Source: PWXP01 sp040772845 (lineage in GTDB: Bacteria; Planctomycetota; Planctomycetia; Pirellulales; Thermoguttaceae). From it: a stretch of 64,000 nt of DNA. A model generated the notes under the pieces. The model searched no databases, was not told the origin of the DNA, and was given only the letters and a program-made list of their open reading frames with translations. Numbering within the stretch: position 1 is the first letter of the stretch; the number at the start of each line of letters is the position of its first letter. The translations under genes were made by a program, and so were the position numbers. Of the stretch, positions 1 to 8,834 are shown in pieces. Location of the stretch: NCBI GenBank assembly GCA_040772845.1, contig JAXGXG010000001.1:5704001-5768000 (forward strand). The letters are read 5' to 3'.

Positions 1-238
1 TTGCAGGCTGGATCGGTGTTGGCTGGACGGGTTGCGGTGTGGCAGGTTGGGCCATACCAGGCTGAGCCGGCTGTTGTGGCTGCCCCACGGGCACCGGCCT
101 TGGCATCTGCCCCGGCGTGGCCAGTTGGGGCGACGATACCGGGACAGGGCGGTTGGGCGCGACGGGCTGCGGAGAGACAGGGTGCGGAGAGACAGGCTGC
201 GGGGAGACAGGGTGCGGGGAGACAGGGCGATTCGCCAT
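1..238 (-). CDS. Proline-rich protein, N-terminal part, runs off the window
   Basis: The minus strand is open from an ATG at 238 to the window edge, giving 79 residues of a larger protein. It begins M-A-N-R and continues with PVSPH/PVSPQ pentapeptides repeated four times (DNA period 15 bp, 172-230), then a Pro/Gln-rich stretch (Q-P-Q-Q-P-A-Q-P). A GAGG sits about 8 nt before the ATG. The frame is also open upstream to a GTG at 289, with a stop at 296-298, so a longer start cannot be excluded. No catalytic domain or signal peptide is visible in this part. Such low-complexity segments are usual in planctomycete linker or surface proteins, but nothing here fixes a function. Confidence 0.45.
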   Translation of the reverse strand, partial: MANRPVSPHPVSPQPVSPHPVSPQPVAPNRPVPVSSPQLATPGQMPRPVPVGQPQQPAQPGMAQPATPQPVQPTPIQPA

Positions 239-633
239 CGGACAAGCCTCGAAAAAGTTGCGTCCAGGTGTTCTGTTGTTCCGGCACACTGCTGCCTATC
301 GCCTAAGGCTGCGGCGCCTTCAACGAAAACGAATGTAACGGCAACAGTCCAATCTCCGCAAGCAGCGGTTGGAACCGGAAACACGGAATCTCCTGCGCCA
401 CCACATAGAGGGGTATGTCCGCGCTGCTTGCGGCGACTATTTTTCCGCATCTGTATTCTACCACGGTGGGGGCAATTATTCCAAGCTCAATCTGCCGCCA
501 TGCCCCACACGGGCGCAGGACGCACTTTGTGGGCTCGACCAGTTCTGGTATCCTACGACATTGGATTACTGGAATCCGGTGAACGGTAGTTTTCCCGGTT
601 CGATTGGTCACAGCTTGAGCAAAGGAGCCAAGG
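239..633. other. Intergenic stretch left of the ISKra4-type element
   Basis: About 395 bases without a convincing gene on either strand. Open frames here lack a ribosome-binding site and recognisable sequence. The left end of the neighbouring insertion sequence may lie here, but I could not find a clean terminal inverted repeat. Confidence 0.4.
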
Positions 634-1017
634 ATGGCGAAGAAGCAAGCATTGCCAGCAGCCGTGCAGGACATGGTCAAGCAGGCAGCAGAGAGTATTG
701 TGGATGCGGTGTACGGGGAAGGGGGGCACCCCCCAATCGGAACCCGGTTCACCGAGGTCGAAGATGTCGGCGTTGAAGTGGGGGACTCCCTGGCACGGGT
801 GGTGATGCAATTGGCCATGGAGCGGCAATCTTCGACGATGGCAGGCATGCCGTGCCAGTGTACCTGCGGTTCTCCTGTCACTACGAGCGAATCGGAACCT
901 CGCGTTATGACTACCCGCCGAGGTGAGATCGGGTGGAACGAACCGTCTGGGCATTGCTCGCCATGCCGGCGGGCTTTTTTTCCCTCAGGCCCAGGCGTTG
1001 GGCCTGAGGCCGGATGA
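634..1017 (+). CDS. ISKra4-type transposase, N-terminal part (first frame)
   Basis: A 127-residue frame with a good ribosome-binding site (AAAGGAG, about 9 nt before the ATG). It has a helical N-terminus, then a zinc-finger-like section (CQCTCG near residues 74-79, then TTRRGEIGW and HCSPCRRAFFP). That is the usual N-terminal zinc-binding part of ISKra4 transposases, which normally continues directly into the catalytic domain. Here the continuation lies in the next frame. The conserved sequence can be followed across the change at a run of seven T (975-981), after which this frame ends within 12 codons. Reading both frames requires a net +1 (or -2) shift. This is either programmed frameshifting or slippage at T7, or an inactivating indel. 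Confidence 0.65.
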   Translation: MAKKQALPAAVQDMVKQAAESIVDAVYGEGGHPPIGTRFTEVEDVGVEVGDSLARVVMQLAMERQSSTMAGMPCQCTCGSPVTTSESEPRVMTTRRGEIGWNEPSGHCSPCRRAFFPSGPGVGPEAG

Positions 1018-2416
1018 GACACAGAGCCCAGGCGTGTTGTGGAAGATGATTCGCGCGGCCGTTCGATGTGGATCGTATCGGGAAGCGAGCCAGGAGCTGG
1101 AAGAGTCAGCGGAGTTGTGCATCCAACCGAAGACGCTGGAGCGGGCGGTGCGTCGGCTTGGTGGCGAACGTGTTGATCAACGCGATGCCGAAGTCGAAGC
1201 ATGGAAGCAACTGCCGCTGCCGGTGCAGCAGCGAGGCTGTCCGGAAGGGAAGGTGGCGCCCACGGTTGCAGTGGTTCAGTTCGATTGCGGGCGGATGCTG
1301 ATCCGGGATCGCAAGGCGAAGTGCAATGCCGCGAAGAACGTCGCGGCCAAAAGCGTCTCGCTGGAGAATGTCGCCGAGCAAGTGGCCGAGACGTTGGCGG
1401 AACAGGAAGCGGACCGCGAAGCACTTGCCGAAGCGGAGGAAAAGGGCGCATCCGAAACGATTCCCGGCGATAAGAATACCGTTGAGAATCCCTCGCGATC
1501 GCGTTATTGGCGCGATGACAAAGTGGGCGTGCTCCTGACGATGCACAGCGAGGAGCACGAGTCCGATCCATGCCCAGACATTCCAGTGACGTTCCTTGAC
1601 CGCCAACGAACGCCCAAACTGGTGCAGGAATTGGGGCATTCATCGGGCGGCGCTCGAGAGGCGGCACAACAACCGGCGACGACCGATACGGCGGCAACTG
1701 GGACGCATCGCCCCGGGGCGCCGGAGCCGTTGGTGAAGAGTGTTGTCGCCAGTCGCGCATGCAGTGCCGTATTCGGTGCAATCCTGGCAGCCGCGGCCTG
1801 GTGCCGGGGATTTGCAGGCGCGCGGCGCAAGGCATTCGTTGCGGATGGAGCCGCAATGAACTGGACGATGTGGGCCAGATACTTTTCGCACTACGTGGCG
1901 ATTCTCGACTTCATTCACGCACTGCAATACGTCTTCGCGGCGGCCATGGCGGGGCGCAGCTTTGACGAAGGTTGGGCGATCTATTGCCGCTGGATTCAAG
2001 CGATTTGGGCAGGCCGGGTAGATGACGTGCTGGGGGAGCTACGGGCACGCCAGGAGGAAATCGGCTTGCCACCGCCGAAGGCATCGGCAACCGATCCTCG
2101 GCAGACCGTCGCCACCACAATCGGGTATCTTGCGACCCACCGCGGCCGGATGGATTATCCGAGGTACCGTTGCCTCGGCCTACCGATTATGAGTTCGTAT
2201 GTTGAGTCGGCAGTCAAGCAGATCGGACGTCGCGTGAAGGCCACGGAGAAGTTCTGGTGCGAGGCCGGCGCCGAAGCGATTCTGCAGTTGCGGGCCGACT
2301 ATTTGAGCGACACGGCTCCCCTGGAACGATTCATGACGCGGCGTACGGAGTCGGCGACTGGCCATCGCACCTACCGCCGCAACCCCCCGCCCGCCAGCAA
2401 ACACTGTGCCGCCTAA
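923..2416 (+). CDS. ISKra4-family transposase, catalytic part (second frame)
   Basis: The DDE-type catalytic part of an ISKra4-family transposase. Authentic homology starts near residue 19 (FFPQAQALGL), continuing the protein encoded in the upstream frame; the first 18 residues are out-of-frame read-through. Probable catalytic acidic residues are D121 (QFDCGRM), D308 (FVADGA) and E428 (SYVESAVKQIG). The C-terminus has the typical VKATEKFW...GAEAILQLRADYLSD...YRR ending of this family. The segment around 140-270 is Glu/Ala rich and variable. Length and C-terminus look complete, so the element may be active if the frame change is bypassed. Family assignment is from recognised motifs. Confidence 0.7.
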   Translation: MRSGGTNRLGIARHAGGLFFPQAQALGLRPDETQSPGVLWKMIRAAVRCGSYREASQELEESAELCIQPKTLERAVRRLGGERVDQRDAEVEAWKQLPLPVQQRGCPEGKVAPTVAVVQFDCGRMLIRDRKAKCNAAKNVAAKSVSLENVAEQVAETLAEQEADREALAEAEEKGASETIPGDKNTVENPSRSRYWRDDKVGVLLTMHSEEHESDPCPDIPVTFLDRQRTPKLVQELGHSSGGAREAAQQPATTDTAATGTHRPGAPEPLVKSVVASRACSAVFGAILAAAAWCRGFAGARRKAFVADGAAMNWTMWARYFSHYVAILDFIHALQYVFAAAMAGRSFDEGWAIYCRWIQAIWAGRVDDVLGELRARQEEIGLPPPKASATDPRQTVATTIGYLATHRGRMDYPRYRCLGLPIMSSYVESAVKQIGRRVKATEKFWCEAGAEAILQLRADYLSDTAPLERFMTRRTESATGHRTYRRNPPPASKHCAA

Positions 2417-2844
2417 CGCAAAGCGCGTCGTGCGCCCCCCCACACAAGAGCCCACCCCCCACTTCTCACAGCGACGCGTTCATTAAAGCGTAATGAGAAG
2501 CCAGTGCAAGGACGGCCGAAGGAGACGGCCGAAGGACATGCAATGCGCCTATTGAGGCAAGTAATTGCCTAGATATCCCATGCTCGCTACGCTTGCTTGC
2601 CTTTGTAGCTCACTGGGCACGGAGGCGTGGGGGGATGCGGGGCGCGCATTGCATGTCCTTGCGATTCATGTCCTTGCGATTCGATTGCTGGGCACGGAGG
2701 CGTGGGGGCATACGGGGCGCGCATTGCGTGTCCTTGCGATTTTGGGGAATTGACCCCATTGCGACAACGGCTAGGGGGCCTCCAGTCCCCCCTGCCCGAT
2801 TACGGGCCATTGGGAAACCTGTTCCACGGTTGCGCATCGTGGCT
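2417..2844. other. Intergenic region with repeats, downstream of phoR
   Basis: 428 bases with no gene. It contains two 52-bp direct copies (2615-2666 and 2690-2741) and, at 2531-2549, a short inverted match to the ATTGCATGTCCTT part of those copies. Confidence 0.5.
2615..2741. repeat. Pair of 52-bp direct repeats
   Basis: Copies at 2615-2666 and 2690-2741, both starting GGGCACGGAGGCGTGGGG and ending TGTCCTTGCGATT, differ at only a few positions. Between them a 14-bp piece (CATGTCCTTGCGATT) is repeated once more. The repeats lie in the untranslated region after phoR on the minus strand. Confidence 0.7.
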
Positions 2845-4284
2845 CTACGCAGCGCGGACGTGGATGGTGAAGGTGCTGCCTTTGCCGGGGGTGCTCTCGA
2901 CGGTGGCGCGACCGCCGTGAGCTTGGGCAATGTGCTTCACAATGGCCAGGCCGAGCCCCGTGCCGCCCAGACTCCGGCTGCGGGCCTTATCGACGCGGTA
3001 GAATCGCTCGAAAATCCGGGCGAGGTGCTCGCGGCTGATGCCGCAACCGTGATCGCGGACCTCGATGGCGATGTCTGCGTCGTGCTTCCGGGCGATCAAT
3101 TCGATGGTCGCCTGCGCAGGACTGTATTTCACCGCGTTATCGACCAGATTGACGACCGCCTGCTCCAGCAAGAGCGGGTTGACCATTCCCAGCAGATCGG
3201 GATCACAGTCGATCGCCAGACGTATCTCCTTATTCTCGGCTTTCGTCTGGCAGACGGCCACGGCGGCATCGAGCACATGCCGGATTGTCGACGGTTCGAG
3301 AAGAATCGCTTCCTGTTCCGCCTCCTGCTCCATGCGAGAAAGCGTGAGCAGGTCCTCGATGATCATGGCAAGTCGGTCGGTCTGGGCGGCAACGATTTGC
3401 AGGAACCGCGTGGCGTCTTCCGGACTGTCCATCGCGCCGTCCAACAACGTTTCGACGAAGCCCTTGATGGACGTGACCGGCGTCTTCAATTCATGCGATA
3501 CATTGGCGACGAAATCTCGCCGCACGCGTTCAAGCCGGCGGAGCTGCGTGACGTTATGCAGCACGGCCAGGGCGCCCAATTTCTGGCCGCCGGCTGCCCG
3601 GAGCACCGTCCCATGGGCCTCCAAGATACAGTCTTCCTTCCGGTGCAGCGTGATCTCGGCCAGTTGCGTCTGCTCGCCGTCGAGAACCTTCGTAAGCAGT
3701 TCCTGCAACTCGGCGTTGCGCACTACTTCCTGCAAGCTTCGGCCAGGCGCCCGGGCGCGGTCGATTCCCAGCAGGGCGGCGCCGGCCCGATTCAGGCTAA
3801 TGAGCCGCTGGTTGGCATCGACTGCAAGGACGCCTTCGACCATACTGGCCAGGATGGCGTCGCGCTGGTTCCGTTCGGAATCGAGCGTGTGACTCCGTTC
3901 GATAACCGTGTCGGCCAGATTATTCAAGGCTCGGGAGATTGCACGCGCCTCGGGCAATTCCGCGGGCGGCACGCGGAACGACAACTCGCCTCGCGAGAAC
4001 CGTTCTGCGCCGGAGCGGAGTTCTTCAAACGGCCGGGCGATTCGCCGGCAGAGGAGCAGGCCGACTCCGGCGGTCAACAGCGCGACAACCACGGCCGCCG
4101 CACCCACACGAAGCTGCGCGTCGCGCGCGATGCGCCCCAACTGCTCTTTCGGAACGAGCCCTTCTCCGAACTCGGCCAACAGAGCCCACGTACACAGCAC
4201 AAGCACCGCCAGCCCAAGCAAGGTGATTGCGAGATAGGCGAGATAAAGCTGCCAGAAGAGACGTTTGCCGTGCATGGTGATCAT
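2845..4284 (-). CDS. phoR: Phosphate regulon sensor histidine kinase PhoR
   Basis: A 479-residue membrane histidine kinase that senses phosphate status through the Pst transporter and PhoU and phosphorylates PhoB. Two membrane helices (about 8-36 and 58-78) are followed by a HAMP-like stretch (80-130), a PAS domain (135-235), the HisKA motif with phosphoacceptor H264 (VSHELKTPVTSIKG) and an HATPase domain with N383 (NLVDNAVKYS), DHGCGI (411-416) and GGTGLGL (440-446). The chosen ATG overlaps the phoB stop as ATGA, so the two genes are translationally coupled. An upstream open frame extends to 4773 but only reads antiparallel phoB codons out of frame. It is the last gene of the pst-pho cluster. 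Confidence 0.9.
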   Translation of the reverse strand: MITMHGKRLFWQLYLAYLAITLLGLAVLVLCTWALLAEFGEGLVPKEQLGRIARDAQLRVGAAAVVVALLTAGVGLLLCRRIARPFEELRSGAERFSRGELSFRVPPAELPEARAISRALNNLADTVIERSHTLDSERNQRDAILASMVEGVLAVDANQRLISLNRAGAALLGIDRARAPGRSLQEVVRNAELQELLTKVLDGEQTQLAEITLHRKEDCILEAHGTVLRAAGGQKLGALAVLHNVTQLRRLERVRRDFVANVSHELKTPVTSIKGFVETLLDGAMDSPEDATRFLQIVAAQTDRLAMIIEDLLTLSRMEQEAEQEAILLEPSTIRHVLDAAVAVCQTKAENKEIRLAIDCDPDLLGMVNPLLLEQAVVNLVDNAVKYSPAQATIELIARKHDADIAIEVRDHGCGISREHLARIFERFYRVDKARSRSLGGTGLGLAIVKHIAQAHGGRATVESTPGKGSTFTIHVRAA

Positions 4285-5000
4285 TCCCGGAATCGGTAGC
4301 CAACCCCACGCACCGTCTCGATATTGGCGCCTGCCGTCCCGAGCTTCTTGCGAAGGCCGGCAATCTGCACGTCGATGGATCGGTCGGTGGCAATATAGCC
4401 GCCCCCGTGAACGGCATCGACGATCTGAGATCGCGTGAGAACCCATCCCGGCCGCCGTGCGAGTGTATGAAGGACACGGAACTCGGTGACCGAAACGTGG
4501 GCCGGCCGGCCGTCGACATAAACGGCGAAACGCGTGGGATCGATCTCGACGTTCCGGACGCGGATGGTCGACGACTCGTCGGGGGGAACGGCGTCCAGGC
4601 GTCGGAGGATGGCGCGGGTGCGGGCCAGCAGGACTCGCGGGCTGAACGGCTTGGTAATATAGTCGTCGGCGCCCAGTTCCAGTCCGGCGACAACGTCCGA
4701 CTCCCCGCTCTTGGCCGTCACCATGACGATGGGGATGGCATTCAGGGCGGAATCCCGCTTCAACCGGCGGCACACCTCAAGCCCATCGATATCGGGCAGC
4801 ATCAGGTCGAGCAGGATCAAGTCGGGCGGCGTCTTCCTCGCCAGATTGAGTCCCTCCGTGCCGGTGGCGGCCAGGGCGACCTGAAAGCCCTCCTTCCGCA
4901 AGTTGTAGGCGATCAACTCACGGATATCGGCCTCATCTTCGATCACCAGAAGATGGGAGCCTTGCCGCAAGTGTGATGATGGATCCGGCGTTTCACTCAT
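4281..5000 (-). CDS. phoB: Phosphate regulon response regulator PhoB
   Basis: A 239-residue OmpR/PhoB-type transcription factor. The receiver domain (about 15-130) has the acidic pocket (EDE, 21-23), phosphoacceptor D65 (LILLDLMLPD), conserved T95 and K117 (ITKPF). A winged-helix DNA-binding domain follows (about 140-239: SVTEFRVLHTLARRPG, then RSIDVQIAGLRKKLG and VRGVGYRF). I take the ATG at 5000; a TTG-initiated extension to 5030 adds ten unconserved residues. It lies 36 nt after phoU and overlaps phoR by 4 nt. It is expected to activate the pst genes upstream when phosphate is scarce. Confidence 0.92.
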   Translation of the reverse strand: MSETPDPSSHLRQGSHLLVIEDEADIRELIAYNLRKEGFQVALAATGTEGLNLARKTPPDLILLDLMLPDIDGLEVCRRLKRDSALNAIPIVMVTAKSGESDVVAGLELGADDYITKPFSPRVLLARTRAILRRLDAVPPDESSTIRVRNVEIDPTRFAVYVDGRPAHVSVTEFRVLHTLARRPGWVLTRSQIVDAVHGGGYIATDRSIDVQIAGLRKKLGTAGANIETVRGVGYRFRE

Positions 5001-5036
5001 GACTATTCTGCAATCTTCATGACTGGGCAACCGGCA

Positions 5037-5696
5037 TTATGCACCTTCGTGATGGCGCACGATACCCCCCTCGGTCATGTAAATCACGTCCTCGGCGATA
5101 TTGGTGGCACAATCGGCAATGCGTTCCAGGTTGCGCGCCGCGGCCATCACACGCATCAGCGGCTGCGTGTTCTCGGGATTCTGCTGGATCATGCCTTCGG
5201 CGGCGACACGGATTTCGCGTTTCATCTTGTCTACGGCGTCGTCGCGACCACATACGTCCTTTGCCAGACGGGCATCGAGGTTCACCAGTGCGTCAATACT
5301 GTCGTGCAGCATGGCCTCGCTCTTGGCCGACATGCCGCCCAGATCGAACGGAGTGGTAAGCTCCGGAAGGTGGCACAACGCCCTCGCCTTGCGCGCGATG
5401 TTCACGGCCAGATCACCGATTCGTTCCAGGTCGCTGTTGATCTTCAACGCCGCAACCAGGAATCGCAGATCGACTGCTACGGGTTGGTACAGGGCCAGGA
5501 TCTTCAGGCAGTCCTCCTCAATCTCGATCTCGCGATGGTCGATCTCCGTATCGCGCTGCTCGACGGCAACGGCCAGATCCTCGTCGCGGTTGAGCATTGC
5601 CTGCACCGCATTGTGCACCTGCTCCTCCACGCGCGCGCATAGCGCCAGCAACGACCTTTTCAGTTCTTCCAACTCTCGAAAGAAATGCACCGACAT
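5037..5696 (-). CDS. phoU: Phosphate signalling protein PhoU
   Basis: A 219-residue, all-helical protein made of two PhoU repeats, each with the metal-binding-type motif: SDLERIGDLAVNIA in the first and RNLERIADCATNIAED in the second. PhoU links the PstSCAB transporter to PhoR and keeps the regulon off when phosphate is plentiful. I choose the ATG at 5696 (MSVHFF), preceded by AGGGAAA. An upstream TTG at 5729 would add eleven unconserved residues. The gene sits between pstB and phoB and is separated from pstB by a 170-bp spacer that contains a heptamer repeat tract. Confidence 0.92.
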   Translation of the reverse strand: MSVHFFRELEELKRSLLALCARVEEQVHNAVQAMLNRDEDLAVAVEQRDTEIDHREIEIEEDCLKILALYQPVAVDLRFLVAALKINSDLERIGDLAVNIARKARALCHLPELTTPFDLGGMSAKSEAMLHDSIDALVNLDARLAKDVCGRDDAVDKMKREIRVAAEGMIQQNPENTQPLMRVMAAARNLERIADCATNIAEDVIYMTEGGIVRHHEGA

Positions 5697-5732
5697 ATCA
5701 CGTGTTTCCCTGATAGAATGATCCGACAATCA

Positions 5733-5873
5733 GCTCCCAACTTCCAACTTCCAACTCCGATCTTCCATCTCTCAATCCCCAATCCCCAGTCCCCAGCTCC
5801 CAACTCCCAGCTCCGATCTCCCAGCTCCCAGCTCCCAGCTCCCAACTTCCAGCTCCCAACTCCCAACTCCCGG
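5733..5873. repeat. Heptanucleotide repeat tract, G-rich on the transcribed (minus) strand
   Basis: About 140 bp of degenerate CCCARCT/CCCAACT heptamers on the plus strand. The cleanest part (5818-5842) is CCCAGCT repeated in register. On the minus strand, which is the coding direction of pstB and phoU, this gives GGGAGCT units, that is four or more GGG runs spaced by AGCT. The tract fills the gap between the pstB stop (5874) and the phoU start (5696). Confidence 0.8.
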
Positions 5874-6725
5874 CTATCCGAACCGGCCGGTGATGTAGTC
5901 TTCCGTTTCTTTCTTCTCCGGATTGGTGAACAGCCGCTTCGTGGTTCCGAACTCGACCAGCACGCCTTCATACAGGAAGGCGGTCCAGTCCGAGACGCGG
6001 GATGCCTGCTGCATGTTGTGGGTGACGATAATGATGGTATACTCGCCGCGTAGCTCGCGAATGAGGTCTTCGATCCGGGCGGTGGAGCGGGGATCGAGCG
6101 CGGAGCACGGTTCGTCCATCAGGATGATTTCCGGGGCGACGGCGATTGCGCGGGCGATACAAAGCCGCTGATGCTGACCGCCGGAGAGCCCTAAGGCCGA
6201 TTCCTGCAGCCGGTCTTTCACCTCGTCCCAGAGTGCGGCGCGGCGGAGGCTCCGTTCCACGACCTCGTCCAGTTCGCTACGGCGCGACCTGCCGGCAATC
6301 CGGAGCCCGTAGGCCACGTTTTCGTAAATCGATTTCGGAAACGGCGTTGCCTTCTGGAAGACCATACCGATCCGGCGGCGCAGTTCGATTACGTCCAACG
6401 TCTTGTCGAACAGGTCCTGGCCCTCGAACCGGAGACTGCCTTCGACGCGTACGCCGTCGATCAGGTCGTTCATCCGGTTGAGACATCGCAGGAACGTCGA
6501 TTTACCGCAGCCGCTCGGGCCGATCAGGGCCGTGACCTCGCCGCGAGGGAAGTCCATCGTGATGTCCACCAGCGCGCGCGACTTGCCATAATAGAGATTG
6601 ACGTTCCGCGATTCGACGATCGGATCGTCGATGATCAGCCTTGCGGCGCGGCTATCGGTATCTGTTCGGTCGGCCATCTGGATCGCTATGCAAGGTGATT
6701 CGTCTTGCCGCTGTTGGTCGATCAT
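5874..6725 (-). CDS. pstB: Phosphate ABC transporter ATP-binding protein PstB
   Basis: The 283-residue ATPase of the PstSCAB high-affinity phosphate importer. Visible motifs are Walker A GPSGCGKST (69-77), Q-loop Q124 (MVFQKATPFPKSIYENVAYG), signature LSGGQHQR (180-187), Walker B ILMDEP (201-206) and the H-switch in VTHNMQQA. In most PstB proteins the signature reads LSGGQQQR; the H here is a mild variant. The first 35 residues are longer than usual, so a start at the second ATG (6677) is possible. The gene starts 30 nt after the pstA stop. Confidence 0.93.
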   Translation of the reverse strand: MIDQQRQDESPCIAIQMADRTDTDSRAARLIIDDPIVESRNVNLYYGKSRALVDITMDFPRGEVTALIGPSGCGKSTFLRCLNRMNDLIDGVRVEGSLRFEGQDLFDKTLDVIELRRRIGMVFQKATPFPKSIYENVAYGLRIAGRSRRSELDEVVERSLRRAALWDEVKDRLQESALGLSGGQHQRLCIARAIAVAPEIILMDEPCSALDPRSTARIEDLIRELRGEYTIIIVTHNMQQASRVSDWTAFLYEGVLVEFGTTKRLFTNPEKKETEDYITGRFG

Positions 6726-6755
6726 GCGTTACCCTTATTCTAAAGCGAAAGGAAG

Positions 6756-8834
6756 CTAGATGGCTCGCGACGCGTAACGCTTGCGCATCCGGTTCCGCAT
6801 GACAACGGCAGTGCCGCTCATTGTAAGAACGAGAACCAGAAGCAACAAGGTGGTCACGTAGACCATCGGTTTGGTCGCCTCGACGTTGGGCGACTTGCAG
6901 CTAATATCGAGAACATGAAATCCCAGGTGCATGAATTGGCCATTCAGGCGGATGAAGGGGAAATCTCCCTGCACCGGTGCGGGGGCCAGCTTCACGGCGC
7001 CGGTCAGCATGAGCGGCGCCACTTCGCCGGCCGCGCGAGCCATGGCCAGAATGAAGCCGGTCATCATGCCGGGCGACGCCATGGGCGCCAGGACGCGGCA
7101 GAGCGTCTGGAACTTCGTCGCTCCGAGGGCATAGGAGCCTTCCTTGATCCCGCGCGGGATGGTTCGCAGCGCCTCCTCCGTGGCGACGATCACCACCGGG
7201 ATGGTCAGCAGACCAAGCGTGAGACTCGCCCAGAAGATACAGCCCTGTCCGAACACCGGCTCGCCTGCCTGAACACGTTCCGGGTAGAACCACGTGTCGA
7301 GCGCGCCGCCACATGCGTAAACGAAGAACCCGAGCCCGAAAATGCCATAGACGATCGAGGGGATGCCGGCCAGGTTGTTCACGGCAACGCGCACCAGACG
7401 GACCAGCGGCCCGTCCTTGGCGTATTCGCCCAAGTAGATCCCGGCGAGTACCCCCAACGGAAAGCAAGTGATTGCCATCAGGAAGACCAGCAGTACGGTT
7501 CCAAAGATGGCAGGGAAAAGCCCCCCGTCCTGGTTCGCCTCGCGCGGGTCGGCCGACAACAGTTCCCACACCTTGGCCGCGTAATGGGCAAGCTTCTGGC
7601 CGAAACCCATTCGGTTCGGGCTGTACGCACGCACGATATCGACCAGCGCGATTGGCGTTTCCCGCCCGGCGGCCGTGCTGAAAACACCAATGTTCTTGCG
7701 AACGCCGTTCTCCTCGGCAACACGGCGGCGGGTGAGTGCTTCCGATTCCGCCAGCAGCGTCTTCTCGCGGTCTTGCAGGCTTGCCAGATGGGCTTCGAGG
7801 GCCGCGGTTTCCTGGGATGCCGGCTCGCCCTGCTCCAGCCCGATTTCGTACTGGGCGCGCAAGATATCGTACTTCACGTTGCGCCGCAACTCGTCGGCGA
7901 CCCGCTCTTCTTCGGACTTCAGAGGCTTCACTCGCGCGCGATAGGCTTCCTTGGCGGCGGCGGTCGCTGTGTTCAGGCGGGCGACCGGCGAACTGCCCTC
8001 CGCCGGCTCCGATTTCTCGGTTTGCAGGCGGTCCAGGTATCCGTAGAAAGTCAGGTTCTCCTCGCGTTCCAACACGAGGGCGTCAAGCGGATAGTCGATT
8101 TCGCCGATCGTATTGACTGCAATCCACCGGAATGCAGGACCATACTCGCGATTGCCTGTCTTGAACTTCCAGCTTGCCACACCGGTCTCGTGATTGACTT
8201 CCTGCTCGACGTATTCGCCCAGCAGGGTCGTAAAGACACGCCCGTCGTCTGCAACGCGTGAGACCTTCTCGCCGACTGGGGGCGTAGGAATGTCGTTCTC
8301 GGACGCAACCAACGGCGCCGTCAGGTTCAGGTCGGCCGGCGTCACGTTTGCATCTTTGGCCAAAAGTGGAACAGCGGCGTTCGGTTGAACCGCCAGCATG
8401 ATATCGCCAGTCGGAGTGATTCGCGCGCCATTGGCCAGCAGGAGTGTCCCGTCGGACTCGGCCAGAACGCCTTCGGGCAACTTGCCGGTCTTGGCGAGCG
8501 ACTGTCTCGCCAGCTCGGCCTCGCGTTCGACGCGTTTGCGGAGCACTCCGTCGCGGTCGACCACGGCGACCAGTCGTTGGACACTGGCGACCGGATGGGG
8601 CCAGAAGACCGGCAGGCCATTGACCATGACGACTGTCAGCAGGGCGAGTGTCAGGGCGACCGTCGTTGCCAGCGCAGCGCCGCTCAGCCAGACATAGGGC
8701 TCGCCCTTCGTCCAGAAATGCCCCGGTCTTCGCTTCTTGACTAGTAGCGGCCGTACTTCCTGCGAAGGCGCTGGCGCACCGTCTCGGCCACCGTGTTCAG
8801 CAGGAAGGTCAGACCGAACAGAATCACTGCACAT
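6756..8834 (-). CDS. pstA: Phosphate ABC transporter permease PstA, extended form
   Basis: A permease of the phosphate importer, about 692 residues against roughly 300 in E. coli. After a first membrane helix (VWLSGAALATTVALTLALLTVV) there is an inserted domain of some 340 residues ending in a charged, helical, possibly coiled-coil part (AYRARVKPLKSEEERVADEL..., then LQDREKTLLAESEALTRRR). The normal permease core follows, with the cytoplasmic EAA-type loop (EEALRTIPRGIKEGSYALGA). The start is uncertain: no ATG or GTG lies near the end of pstC, and the ATG used here overlaps pstC by 94 nt; an earlier TTG at 8933 is also open. The insert is predicted to face the periplasm. Confidence 0.85.
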   Translation of the reverse strand: MCSDSVRSDLPAEHGGRDGAPAPSQEVRPLLVKKRRPGHFWTKGEPYVWLSGAALATTVALTLALLTVVMVNGLPVFWPHPVASVQRLVAVVDRDGVLRKRVEREAELARQSLAKTGKLPEGVLAESDGTLLLANGARITPTGDIMLAVQPNAAVPLLAKDANVTPADLNLTAPLVASENDIPTPPVGEKVSRVADDGRVFTTLLGEYVEQEVNHETGVASWKFKTGNREYGPAFRWIAVNTIGEIDYPLDALVLEREENLTFYGYLDRLQTEKSEPAEGSSPVARLNTATAAAKEAYRARVKPLKSEEERVADELRRNVKYDILRAQYEIGLEQGEPASQETAALEAHLASLQDREKTLLAESEALTRRRVAEENGVRKNIGVFSTAAGRETPIALVDIVRAYSPNRMGFGQKLAHYAAKVWELLSADPREANQDGGLFPAIFGTVLLVFLMAITCFPLGVLAGIYLGEYAKDGPLVRLVRVAVNNLAGIPSIVYGIFGLGFFVYACGGALDTWFYPERVQAGEPVFGQGCIFWASLTLGLLTIPVVIVATEEALRTIPRGIKEGSYALGATKFQTLCRVLAPMASPGMMTGFILAMARAAGEVAPLMLTGAVKLAPAPVQGDFPFIRLNGQFMHLGFHVLDISCKSPNVEATKPMVYVTTLLLLVLVLTMSGTAVVMRNRMRKRYASRAI

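Larger units (their letters stand above)
634..2416 (+). mobile_element. ISKra4-family insertion sequence, minimum extent
   Basis: The coding part of an ISKra4-type element, split over two overlapping frames (634-1017 and 923-2416). The coordinates cover only the coding region, because no terminal inverted repeats or target duplication could be identified in the flanks. Confidence 0.6.

Noticed and set aside
303..1856. 517-residue open frame on the minus strand over the ISKra4 element
   Set aside because: It is antisense to the transposase, rich in Arg/Pro/Ser and without any recognisable domain.
2593..4299. 568-residue plus-strand open frame opposite phoR
   Set aside because: The minus strand encodes a textbook histidine kinase; the plus frame is its complement.
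5660..5971. Repetitive 103-residue protein with SWELGAG repeats
   Set aside because: It is the heptamer DNA tract read as protein and overlaps the end of pstB.
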